DNA of 56,636 bases from Lichtheimia corymbifera B2541 (lineage: Eukaryota; Mucoromycota; Mucoromycetes; Mucorales; Lichtheimiaceae), in NCBI GenBank assembly GCA_000697475.1, contig JNEU01000709.1, positions 1 through 56,636 on the forward strand. The letters are read 5' to 3'. Positions 35,401-46,006 of this stretch are shown one piece after another; position 1 is the first letter of the stretch; the number at the start of each line of letters is the position of its first letter. The position numbers and the translations under genes were made by a program. The notes beneath the pieces are model-generated. The model worked only from the letters and a program-made list of their open reading frames with translations, searched no databases and was not told where the DNA came from.

Positions 35401-36362
35401 CATCATCGGTAGGCTTTGACCAATCGCTACCATCATCGGTGGGCTTTGAAGAGTCGTTGCTATCATCGGTTGGCTTTGACGAACCGCTTTCATCATCAGT
35501 TGGCTTTGAAGAGTCGTTGCTATCGTCGGTGGGCTTTGACCAATCGCTGCCATCATCGGTAGGCTTTGACCAATCGCTACCATCATCGGTGGGCTTTGAA
35601 GAGTCGTTGCTATCATCGGTAGGCTTTGACGAATCGCTTCCATCATCGGTGGGCTTTGACCAATCGTTGCTATCATCAGTTGGTTTGTTGCTGTCAGCCG
35701 ATCCTGCACCATTGCTGTCGGAAGAATCGCCACCTAAACCATCGTTTGGATTGCTGTCATTCGAGGCACCAGAGTCACTACTTCCACTTGAAGAAGAAGA
35801 AGAGGAGGAGGAGCCATGGTCGCCTGATGCGCCGTCTGTTGAGTCGCTTGGACTTTCATTGGAAGAGGAATCGTTGCTGCCATGCTGAGAAGTTGTATCA
35901 CCGGAAGAAGAATCGCTACTGCTGCTGGTGCCGTGATCAGATTCCGACGACGCGCTCTGGTCAGGTGAACTGCTTTGATTGTCTGTGCCTGAAGATGAAG
36001 GATCATCGAATGAAGATGATGATGATGAATCATTGGGTGAACTAGCTCCTGAGTCAGCACCATCTGCAGAACTATCCTTTGATGCAACACCATCAGTGCT
36101 TGGCATATCATCGCCTAATGATTACATTTAGTACAGAGCAGAAACATTCACGGCGGTGTTCATTGTCTACCTGGACCTCGCTTCATAAGCAAAGAGGAAC
36201 CATGCTGTTGAGCAGCTCTGCCTTGATCTTCATATAATAAAAATGCCATGTTTAGCTGGATGAAAATTTATTGACTTGAACTCTTTAATTACCTGCCAAC
36301 ACAATATGCAGCATCAGCAAGAAACACACCAGAGCAAGAAAATAGCGTGATGATGCGTGCAT
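32494..36362 (-). CDS. Mucin-like single-pass membrane protein with decapeptide repeats
   Basis: Four exons: 36362-36293 (signal peptide), 36227-36171, 36114-33988 and 33929-32494, total 1229 residues. The order is: signal peptide 1-23; Ser/Asp/Gly-rich segment; about 35 decapeptides SKPTDDxxxx; TATPTDN-type repeats; a His/Asp/Pro array of HGHPPxDHPP units; a long Thr/Ser region; a cysteine module (LECGSDPMTVDGRCPSDYFC to YCDGVCV, eight Cys); one membrane helix (IAGAVVGSVVGAAILICALI) followed by RRKKAAALR; and a disordered cytosolic tail of about 215 residues. The layout resembles fungal signalling mucins and wall-stress sensors such as Msb2 or Wsc proteins, but I see no WSC or other named domain, so function is unknown. 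All four exons join in phase. Heavy O-mannosylation is likely. Confidence 0.85.
34231..34400 (-). repeat. 30 bp tandem repeats encoding HGHPPxDHPP
   Basis: Five to six 30 bp units alternating between DD and HD versions, so partly a 60 bp higher-order unit. They lie within the mucin-like gene and give a run of His, Asp and Pro. Confidence 0.9.
34635..35690 (-). repeat. About 35 tandem 30 bp units encoding SKPTDDxxxx
   Basis: Coding minisatellite in the mucin-like gene. The SKPTDD part is nearly constant and the last four residues vary (GSDW, SNDS, ESGS, SNDP, GNDS). A few C-terminal-side units are 33 bp (SNSDS, GNSDS) or begin PKPTDD. The lack of stop codons makes long open frames on other strands and frames. 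Confidence 0.95.
35161..35610 (-). repeat. Three identical 150 bp higher-order repeats
   Basis: Copies 35161-35310, 35311-35460 and 35461-35610 are identical base for base. Each holds five decapeptide units in the same order. This shows recent unequal exchange or slippage inside the older array. Confidence 0.95.
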
Positions 36363-38660
36363 GCGTACAACTATACAATGAATGGATTGAGGAAAATAAA
36401 AAAGGGAGCGTGTATTAAGAGATAGAGAGTAACAGGATTATAAAACGAGTGAGCAAAAAGAAATAGAGATAAACGAATGGAGAGAGAAAGAGAAAAAGAG
36501 GAGGAGGGGCACAAACAGAAAAGAGAGAACTGGCTTTGCCGAAAAAGCACACCCGAAGATCATAATTTTCAACGGCAGATATTAAACCTGGATGGTACAG
36601 CTGTGCCCTTTTCTTTTCTGCTTTGTGTCAACGACGCACAATCAATACACCATATATCCCATGTATTGGATGCTCAGATCCGTACTAGCAGACAATAATC
36701 ATCTTCTTGTTTTTTCCAGTATCCTATTTAGTTGGCTTGTTTTATTCCCCTTTCTCATGTATACACGCGGTAAACTACAGGGTGAACGTATATGGCTCAT
36801 TCATCCCACGCTTCCCATTATTCACTTTCTGCGTCCAAGTGCGTTGTGCAAATACAAAAAGAATGAAATTGCGGGAAATAATGAAGTCTTGTGCAACCGG
36901 GTAGGATCACCGTGCCTGTAAAGTGCAGCTTTTGCAATTACTTGTGCTACCTATATACAACATGCATCTCTCGCTCTTCCTTTTCATACATGGTTGACAA
37001 CTAGTAAACTCCTTTTTCACTTATTCTTTCATAGACTCTTGATATTATTACAATCGAGTCCCATTGTTTGTTGCCCTATTTTTAGAGTCACAAGCCGCAC
37101 TAGATAGTGCCATAACTGGTGACACGTGAGGAAAAGCTAAAATGAAAGGCTGCGTGGCTCATTGCCAAAAATGATTAACCCTGTGGATACTGGGCTGGGT
37201 GCGCTCATAAGCCAGGGTGCGAAAAAAAATGGAGATCTACAAGGTGTGCCAAGTGAAGCAAAAGCCATAACCTGATAAAGGCGTAATATCTCTGATGCAT
37301 TAACCACGTGCAGTGGTTTGAGAGATAAATGGTATGCACGAACCATACCCAATATTCATGATCGCCAACGTCGTCCTTTGTAGAATTGAGATTTCGTAGC
37401 ACTGGCGTTCGCCAGGAGCACAAAGTTGGTTTTTGCATTGCTGTTAATGTTCCCTAAATATGTGCCATCCCACATCAAGCGCATACAACTTACTGAGAAC
37501 GGCATACAACATCCTCCTTTTCTTCCAAAACAACGATTCACAAGAATTTCTTCAAACTGATCCTTATGTCATTCGATCATCCATAGTTGGCACTTTCACC
37601 CATTCTTAGAATTATCATGATGAAAAAGGCTGATATGATCGCTTGGATATCCCGTACTCTGGCATGGTACGTTTTTGGGACAAGACGCACAACACCGATT
37701 TGCGATTTGTAAAGACCCGGTAATACCCTTATCCTAGCAATAGTTTGGTTTTGCATCTCAATCCTCAAAACAATCCATGCGAAATCCATAGAAGGTGGAA
37801 GCAAGAACAAGCAAGTCAGTTGGCATATGTACATCCAACAACTGTTGTCATTATTCAAAACGCTGAGTTATTCCCCGCCATTGCATAGTGGAAGAGGAAA
37901 GAGCCACATGATGCCATGTCAAGCTTTTGATTGGATGTGGTGGATGATCGTCCACCCCAGATGAGCGGAAATTGTGGGCTGATGTAAAAGAATAACATTC
38001 CTCACGCGACTTAGGTTACGCAACAGGATGACACCCTCGGCTCAATGAGATGCAGGGATCGGCACCCGGAAATCAAAAATGCAGGTACACTTGAAAGTCT
38101 ATCAGATCCATTTTTTTTTGTCATCACTCCTACTCACGCGCCTCTCACATGCACACAGAGACTCGTCTTGAGCAGCTTTTATTCACGTCGTAGCGTATAT
38201 GATGTTCGGGTTGCTATCATTATGCATGATTTCGTTATTGGCATCGACGCCATGATGGATGCTCTCATCAACGTAGATAACGCTATCATAACATGCTGAG
38301 GTTATCTCGTTTGCCACTACTTGTTTCAAGTATACGTTTGGTACTATCCCGTGGGAGAAAAGAAAAGCATCACAGAATCGATGCCTTATGCTGTGGGTAT
38401 TATCAAACATCAGCATCCCAATATCAGGTGTCCATCACAATTTTCTCATTCATCGTGTAAACAAGATTTTTTACTAATAGCAAGATCCAATTCTAAATGA
38501 CACGGTCGCTGATGCGGGTAACATCGGACGGGAATATGGCTAATACTTCTTTTTCGGGACCAACAATGTGCATGTACGTGTGTAAAAACTTCTCGTCACC
38601 ACACTTTATAATACATCTTGATCAGATTAGGGCTATATATACATCATACACAATAAAATA
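36363..38660. other. 2.3 kb gap between mucin-like gene and FTR1
   Basis: Upstream region of the mucin-like gene (CT-rich leader on its sense strand, 36400-36520) and 3' flank of FTR1. Short frames exist on both strands (for example 37577-37858 minus, 38045-38299 plus), but none resembles a family or connects by splicing to another. One ATCTGATAG sequence occurs on the minus strand at 38099-38107; such sites also arise by chance. Confidence 0.5.
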
Positions 38661-39982
38661 CTACTTCTTTTGTTCGGTGATAGCGTCCGCTACAGCCTGC
38701 TCCTCATCAATGTCCTCGGGATCTCCCACGTCCTTGTTGCCCACAATAACGCCATGATCATGATCGACATACTGCTTCGCCTGTTCCAAGGCCTCATCAC
38801 CTTGAATATCATCCAAATTTCCTTGTTGGGCCTTAATAATGGCTCTTCGTCTTTCCTTGTAATACATGTAAACAAGACATGCTGCAACAAGAACCCAGTA
38901 GAGGCAGTAGCTGACGATTGTACCAATCGTGGCAGTGTTGTTCCAGCCAAGGATGGCGTTGAAAATTTGCCTAAATATGGGGAAACGGACTTAATCAGGC
39001 GATCCAATACAAGCCTTGTGCAACATCTTTTTTTGTTTTACCAGCCGCCGTTTGTATCAGTATTCAACTCTGGATTGCCCCAGGACACATGCCATACAGC
39101 TGTGGTGACCTTGTATGGGATTACATCGCCTCCTTCTTCAGCTGCTTCACCACCAATAATTAGATTCCAGGCGTACTGCTCAAAGAATCCAACAGCTTTT
39201 GACATAAGACCCGCAGCAACCAGGTATAAAATGATCGTCGAAAAGATGAAAAACCAGCGTAGATGTAACATGCTTCCACCACGGTATATGATGACACCCA
39301 CTAGTACACCACAGAGAATACCCATTATGGCTGCAATAGGAATTGATTTGGCTTGCACATTTAGTGATACCTGTAAATGGATTATCATCCACCACCATTG
39401 TTGTTAGTAATGAGACAATGAGACAGACAAAGATGCCTATCAAAAAAAAAACATGTCCATATCACTTACACCACCAATAAAAACAACAGCTTCGAGACCT
39501 TCACGTAGCACCGTAAAAAAGGGAAGCAAGAAGAATGAATATCGTTGCATACGCACTTTCCATACTGATCGCTTCTTGCCATTCGCAGAGACACCACCAC
39601 CTGCTTCCATGGCTTTGGCCAGTTTGATTTTCCATTTTTCTTGCATGCGTTCTGTTTTCAGCATAGCCAAACCCATCATGGTGATCATGATTGTCGCTAT
39701 GAGTGAAAATACGCCTTCCCAAATAGCTTCAGAGCTGCCCCAAATATCACTGAGGACTGTGTACCATACTGCAATGAAGGCTGCACCAATGCAAAGACAA
39801 ACCAACAAAGCTACCGCGCCGCCGATCCACACCTGGTTTCGCAGACGTTTGTAAACAGGTGATCCCTTTTCAAACACCTTGACCAGAAACGACAACAGCA
39901 CCGATACAATGATGGCCGCCTCAGTGGTCTCGCGAAAAATGATAAAGAAAATGGGAACGTTAAACAGGTCCTGAGATGCCAT
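38661..39982 (-). CDS. FTR1: High-affinity iron permease Ftr1
   Basis: Plasma membrane permease that imports Fe3+ made by the partner ferroxidase Fet3. Three exons: 39982-39470, 39370-39042 and 38970-38661, total 383 residues. It has the two ferric-iron motifs RExxE: RETTEA at 17-22 and REGLEA at 160-165, each in a membrane helix, and about seven helices in all. The loop with EEGGD before the last helix is acidic, as expected for the extracellular iron-handling side. The cytosolic tail is rich in Asp/Glu and ends AITEQKK. The ATG at 39982 is used, as the in-frame upstream TTG is not a likely start. It is transcribed divergently from FET3, the classic arrangement for this pair in fungi, so joint repression by iron is likely. 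Confidence 0.96.
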
Positions 39983-40366
39983 TGTCAACAAACGACAACA
40001 AGGAAAAGGGGGAGATGTGAAAGAAAGAGCCAGTCAAAGAAACCGGGTAAATCCCTTGCATCATGTCCCCCTTTTTTTGGATCATATTATCTTTTGCTGG
40101 CTGGATCACCCTACGACGAAATACGTGTGCAGATGTGTAACTATTCTCATCCCGTTACATAGCTATGGAGCTTATCAGATCAACACATTTTGGATCTCAG
40201 GTGTCACAGCTAACTTGGATCTCTGGATCAAAAGTTTTTTCCATGGGGGGAGAGCGAAGGATTGGTGGGAACCACTAGTAGTCAATCAGCCTTTTTTCTT
40301 CTAACTTTGATAGCTGCTGCATCATCTCTTTCTTTCTTACTTACTCTTTTTTTTTTCTTTGTACAC
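39983..40366. promoter_or_regulatory. Shared divergent promoter of FTR1 and FET3
   Basis: 384 bp between the two start codons. It holds three HGATAR sequences: AGATAA (minus, 40087-40092), TGATAA (minus, 40172-40177) and TGATAG (plus, 40308-40313). A CT-rich leader precedes the FET3 ATG. The region most likely carries co-regulation of both genes. Confidence 0.8.
40172..40180 (-). promoter_or_regulatory. Iron-responsive GATA element match
   Basis: The minus strand reads ATCTGATAA, a full match to the ATCWGATAA consensus bound by fungal iron-sensing GATA repressors (Urbs1/SRE/SreA/Fep1 type). It sits centrally between FTR1 and FET3. Binding here is inferred from the match and from the genes it serves. 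Confidence 0.65.
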
Positions 40367-42662
40367 ATGCAACATCTTTATTTACTTGGGCTGATATCAA
40401 TACAAGCATGCATGAGCTCTATAGCTTATGCAGCACGTGTCGAGCATTGGTGGAATATTACATACGCATACGCTAATCCAGATGGTCTTTTTGAACGACG
40501 TGTTATTGGTGTAAATGGCACCTGGCCGTAAGTCACCATTGTTTAATTTTCATTACCCCCGGCCTTTGCCTTTGTTTAAAATGACATACCGTATACTGCA
40601 TCAGGCCACCTGTACTCGAAGTAACCATCAATGATACGCTTGTTATTCATACACACAATGGCTTGGATCAACCTACTGCTTTACATGCTCATGGCATGTT
40701 TCAAAATGGCACAGGATGGATGGATGGTGCCTCCATGGTTACGCAATGGTAAATAGTTTCTATGTTCTTCAAAAGGCGATGCAACTAAGCTAATGCTTTT
40801 GGCTTATCTTGCTAGTCCTATCCCTCCAGGCTATGACTTTACCTATGAATTCAATATTACACAGCATGGTAGTTATTGGTTGCATAGCCATTACATGGTA
40901 AGAGCTAACGAGCAGCATGATCAAATCCATCGTCCTTATAACATCATGTAATTGCTGGTTCATAGGGACAATATGTTGATGGTTTAAGGACGCCACTTAT
41001 CTTGCACAACTCACCCGAGGATTATCAGTATGATGAAGATGTCATTGTTACCTTGGCTGGTATGTGTATCTGTGTGCCGCTTAAGCAAGAAAAAAAGGCT
41101 TTCATACTTATAAGGGTTATGCTATAGATTGGTATCATGAAGAATCTCATGTCAATCTCGCCTCTTTCTTGAACGTGAATAATCCCACTGGTGCCGAGCC
41201 GGTACCTCAATCTGGCTTGATTATGGATAACGTCAACTCGAGCCTCACCTTTCTACCAGGCAAGATATACCGCTTACGACTTATCAACATGTCAGGTTTC
41301 TCCATGTTCTATTTCAGCATTGATGGTCACATGCTCGATGTTATCGAGATGGATGGCGTAAGTCCATACATATATGGCTTCTCAAACCACTGAATGACTT
41401 AATTTCGGTATAGGTGAGCACCACTCGTACGACAGTGCAAAGCGTATATTTGACAGCAGCTCAACGTGTATCAGTGTTGGTGACAGCCAAGAACACCACT
41501 GATACAAACTATTACATGCATGCTGATATGGATGCGGATATGTACGACGTGGTCCCTGAAGACTTGGATTATAGTAAGCAGCTACCCTATTCGATGCAAA
41601 GGAAAAGTATGCTTATGCACGCGTTTTTGTTTAGATTTAACGGCGCCGATCTACTATGACCAAAGCCATAACAACTTCGCACCGAGCGGTGATTCGGGAG
41701 AGAAGAGCCCTTTTGATGACTTTAAACTCTCACCACTTGTTCCCAAGGCTGCTGCTGAGCCTGATCACCAGGTCAATCTCACGATTGATTTTCAAGTCAC
41801 CACTGATGGTATCAACCGAGGCTTCTTCAATAATTTACCATATTTGAGCCCTAAGGTGCCATCCATCAACACGTTGTTTTCGGAAGGACAAGATGCATTG
41901 TCAAGCACCGTATATGGACCTCAATCCCGAGCCATTATATTAGACCATTTGGATATGGTCGAAGTTGTGCTTAATAATCTAGATGCCGGTGATCATCCAT
42001 GTAAGTTGCAAGCTAAATTGAAATCATCACATTCATCAGGCTTACAGAAGACGTGTATTATAAGTCCATCTTCATGGTCATGTGTTTCAAATAGTCGCAC
42101 GTGGTGATGGTGTCTTTGATGGCAACCGTAGTAATGTTGAATGGCACCTTGACAACCCTGCACAACGCGATACAGTACAAGTGCCTGCCGAAAGCTATAC
42201 CATCATTCGCTTTCGTGCTGATAATCCTGGTGTTTGGGTAAGCCAGATAACGCATTCAGGATTCCTTATGAAACATTCATATTAATTTCTTCGCGCACAT
42301 GATGATAGTTCTTCCATTGCCATATCGAATGGCACTTGGAATCAGGGTTGGCTGTTGTATTTGTGGAAGCGCCCGATATTGCACAGCAGCGGTTGACTCT
42401 CCCACAAGCTCTAAAAGATATGTGCACCGCAGGCGGTATACCAGCCACTGGCAATGCTGCAGGCAAAGAAGGTCTTGATCTTAAAGGCGCACCTAGCGGT
42501 GTCACTTTGATCTATGATGGCTTCACGGCCAAGGGCAAGGGTGCTATGGCGGCCTGTATTGTTGCTGCATTGATTGGTATGGCCACTATTGTGTGGTATG
42601 CTTTGGCCGATCCTACCAAACAAGCTCGTGTTATTCAGCAGGAAAAATCTAACGACTCCTAA
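40367..42662 (+). CDS. FET3: Multicopper ferroxidase Fet3
   Basis: Extracellular-facing copper oxidase that converts Fe2+ to Fe3+ for Ftr1. Nine exons: 40367-40527, 40605-40748, 40816-40897, 40966-41059, 41128-41357, 41414-41573, 41635-42000, 42065-42237 and 42309-42662, total 587 residues. Signal peptide 1-22. The copper-binding motifs are complete: LHAHG, WLHSH, FHLHGH and [12 protein letters not shown]. Residues that mark a true ferroxidase rather than a laccase are present: Glu184 in NPTGAEP and Asp282 in MYDVVPED, equivalent to yeast Glu185 and Asp283. A membrane helix near the C-terminus ([20 protein letters not shown]) is followed by a short cytosolic tail. Exon 8 uses a TATAAG acceptor, needed to build the FHLHGH motif. 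Confidence 0.96.
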
Positions 42663-43162
42663 CAAGTATTTGATCTTGACAATCATCCATCATGTTAATA
42701 AACCTTTTAAGACGTCTCTTTCATTTTATGATTGATGAATGACGATACAAAGCATGCTACGATACACCATGTGGAGCGTTGAATTATGATAAAATTTTAC
42801 TACATTGGAAGTATCAAACATCACATTAACGTCCAAAACAATGAAGGAGGAAAACAATGAAATATAATGAATGACCACAAAGGCAAGCACTAACTTACAA
42901 GGTTGAAGAGGAGACTATCAACCTCATATGCACATGAAATGGGCTTTGATGCTGTAAATAACATCCTTCTTTTTATGTGCGTGGTGGGTGTTTGAACAAG
43001 GCTCACAGAGGAAAATGACTGATGAGGGTTGTATGTCTAAAGTAATCACGGGATGGGGAAGCTAAACCAAGTGCTATCAAGGGCTCAGATGTGGTGCACC
43101 AATTTGGGACAGTTAGCTATATCCAATCATCGAACAATGGTATGTTTATCACAAGTCAACTT
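42663..43162. other. Convergent 3' flanks of FET3 and the WD40 gene
   Basis: 500 bp, AT-rich, no recognisable gene. It probably holds both polyadenylation regions (AATAAA-like stretches near 42695 and several minus-strand counterparts). Confidence 0.5.
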
Positions 43163-45834
43163 TTATTTTTTTGATGCACGTCTCAATGCTCTAAAGGATG
43201 GTCGAGCTCCCACAGAAGAAAACGATCCAGAGGTTGGTCGATGATCGGGAGCTAACGTACCATTGGCAAAGCTAGCACGACGAGAGGGTCTAAACATATC
43301 ACTAAGACCAGTGATACCCGATGACATCCCAGAGTATACGCCCGAATCGAACCGCCAGACCTTGATTTCGCCTTTGTCACTAGCTGTCACCAAGATATGA
43401 CCATCAGTATAATCGTACTTTGCTCTTTCTAATAACTCCTCCTGGTTCTCAAAGCTATCCTTTTCCACACGTGGCATGCGATGGGATACTCGAATATCAG
43501 GATTATCTTTGGATGAAGGCTTTGATGCATCGTGATGAACATAGGTGATTGGGGTATGGTTGTATATCATATCCGTTCCAGAAATAGCTAGCTGTTGTCG
43601 TGCAGCTGTAGGTGCAAAGATAACTCGAGTCACTATTCCTCGTCCAGCAGTAAAATAGCGTTCATGGTTGTAAAGCCGTTCCTGCCACTGCTGATCACCA
43701 GGATGCAGCCACTGTGATAATCGACCATTGCTCAGCTTGCTACTCCGCTCATCATCATGAAGATCACCATTGTTTCTGCCAAAGACGTTCTCAGCAAGGT
43801 CCACGTTTGAATTTGTCTTCAAGCTACGTTCACGATCAGATGATGATGACGGCGAATACGTCCCCCAAATATGCACCGTGTGCTTGTCAGAACCACATGC
43901 AATATATTGTCCGTCATCACTAATATCAAAGATTGTGTAAGTATACATACATGATGCATGATGTAGTATATATCCATTGCGACATGAGTACCTTGGAGCA
44001 GCCTTGATCTGGGATGATTCGTTCTCGGCTCCAATATATCGATGAAGCACATGTTTATCACCCACATGGATCAATCGTATTTCTGAGTCATTGCTTGTGA
44101 CAAGAACTATAGGCTCAGTCGTCCGTGGCACGATCTCGATACCAGTGATCTTCCTTCCTCGCTTAGCATGTCGTCTTTTAAGCTCCATTTTTGATCGGTA
44201 CTTGAGCTTCTCCGTGTCATATAAAAACAACTGGCCATTTGTCGATCCTGCACACACAGTCTTGCCATCCGGTGTAAAGCCCACTGCAGTGATCACACTC
44301 TTATCCGGTGTTGATGCCCAGCTGACAACACATTTCTTAGGGATGTTCCAAATGCGGACTCTGCCATCGGTGGATCCAGATACAAAATAGCGATCATCCT
44401 TAAAGTTGAAACCCTTTATAAGTTTCTTCATCCCAAATGAAAAATTCCAATTAAGCCAGACTTACCATTGGATGGAAGGCTACACCTGTCACGAAATCCA
44501 CATGTTGAAATAGGCACAAGCACTCGTTCACCGATACATGCCATAACCTACATTTTGAACTGGTCACCAAAGAAGAATGATGCAAAAGACAAAGCAGGTA
44601 TACTTACATGACCGTATTGTCAAGAGAGGCAGATAGCAGAAAATGATTCTAATTATAAACATTGATTATAAGAGGGTGATTGATGTTTTATGTTTGGTTA
44701 TAGCTTACCTTTGACCAGCGTAAAGCAAGAATGTCGTCTGTGTGTCCCACGAATTCCTTTACTGGTTCTTCATCAAATACATTGATAGACATGTGCTCTT
44801 CTCGAATATCTCTGTTGGTACGATGCGAGTGTTGGTGGCTATCGCCATCTTCGTTTTCTTGTTGTTCCACAGCTTGTGCTCCGTCACGTACTTTCCAAAT
44901 CCTGATAACGTGGTCTTGACCCACAGCTGCCATGTACTTGCCATCGGGACTAAAATTCATTGCCCATATTGCATTGCCGTGTTCACTGGATCGGCCAGTA
45001 TTCATTTTCAACGTCTGCGCATGAATCAATCGCTCCATATCTTTCACGTGTTTATGTCGGGGTCGTAACTGCACGATTTGCATAAATCAGACAAAGAAAG
45101 CTCGATTCATTGTTTTAGCTTATAGATACCTTGACATAATGAGCTCCATGGGGTGCGGGGGGCTGCCATGACAAGTGACTCAAGATGCTAGAATCGCTGC
45201 TGTCACGCCATGACGAAGAGCTGCTATCCTTGGACGTGCGTCGTGATGACGAGTTACTTGTCCTTCTAGGCTTGAGATGATCCAAGAAATGCTTAAACTT
45301 GACTTTGCTATAATACAATATGAATAACCTTACACTCCTCAGCAATAAAACATTGACCATATACCGTACCTTCCATTCTTATCATTCGACAAAGTATCAT
45401 TCTTCGCACTAGTAGCATGATCACTCTGAAGCGAGCTGTGATGACTTGGCTCCTTATAAATCAACACGGTGTTGCCATGTCCATTGTTGTTTGTAGATGC
45501 CGTATCATCGTCGTATAGAAAATAATCGTCCAAAGGATTACTTCGCGCTGGACTGACAGGTGAGCTACGACAGGGAGCACGAATTGATCCACTCGTGTAT
45601 ACTGGCATGGTATCATCTAGAGGATAGATATTACCCAAATGAGAAGACGACATTGTTGCTATGAATGATGTTGTAGTTACCGATAAAACGCCTATCCGTT
45701 GAAGACAGAATGGTATCCGACATTGCACGTTGCATTCTGTCATGGGCCAATAGATCAGCGACGTCGATCATTGAAGGGCTGGGGATCGAGTTGGTATCGC
45801 GCAGGTCCGAGAACTTGTTACTATCAGAGTTCAT
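43163..45834 (-). CDS. WD40-repeat protein, WDR44/Dgr2-like
   Basis: Eight exons: 45834-45681, 45616-45370, 45307-45130, 45068-44709, 44648-44608, 44547-44466, 44398-43992 and 43919-43163, total 741 residues. The first 190 residues are Ser-rich and probably disordered. WD40 repeats follow: HGNAIWAMNFSPDGKYMAAV, HTDDILALRWSKNHFLLSAS with LDNTVMLWH, FVTGVAFHPMDDRYFVSGS, DKSVITAVGFTPDGKTVCAG, a repeat with SSQIKAAPSDDGQYIACGS, and one near the C-terminus (ILVTASDKGEIKVWRFDSG). The spacing and the SSQIKA...GSDKHTVHIW block match the WDR44 family. Animal WDR44 acts with Rab11; a role here is unproven. The exon 7 start could also lie at 44411, adding four residues, but 44398 restores the conserved HPMDDRYF. 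Confidence 0.88.
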
Positions 45835-46006
45835 ACGGGGGTAATCATCAAGAGAAAAGAGTAGAAAGAAAAAGGTGGCGCATGGTGGTATTGAATGATC
45901 TGCATGAATGGGTCGGTGAAGAAAAAAAAAAAAGGTGAGCACCAGTCAAAATCTAGATGCTTTATTATCGGCGCTCAGCACCCATGCTTAAATTACATTT
46001 CTTCTT

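Noticed and set aside
34231..35690. Regular 30 bp repeats that look CRISPR-like
   Set aside because: There are no unique spacers between conserved repeats. The units are in-frame codons of a eukaryotic mucin-like protein.
33997..35733. 578-codon minus-strand open frame (Met/Gln/Leu/Ile-rich) inside the mucin-like gene
   Set aside because: It is a shifted reading of the 30 bp repeats, which contain no stop in this frame. Composition is monotonous, and the true frame has a signal peptide, helix and cysteine module.
34617..35888. 423-codon plus-strand open frame of SSVGF-type repeats
   Set aside because: Antisense shadow of the SKPTDD array; no start context, domain or splice support.
37356..37541. 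Possible small spliced gene on the minus strand (GTAAGT ... TTTAG, 40 nt)
   Set aside because: The intron would be shorter than the others seen here, and the joined product has no recognisable features.
38099..38107. Second GATA-type site (ATCTGATAG on the minus strand) as an iron element for the mucin-like gene
   Set aside because: It is not a full consensus match and lies far from the start at 36362. The same 9-mer occurs inside MTR4 coding sequence, so chance is likely.
38045..38299. 84-codon plus-strand frame near the FTR1 3' end
   Set aside because: No family, and an equally long frame exists on the opposite strand; neither shows codon structure.
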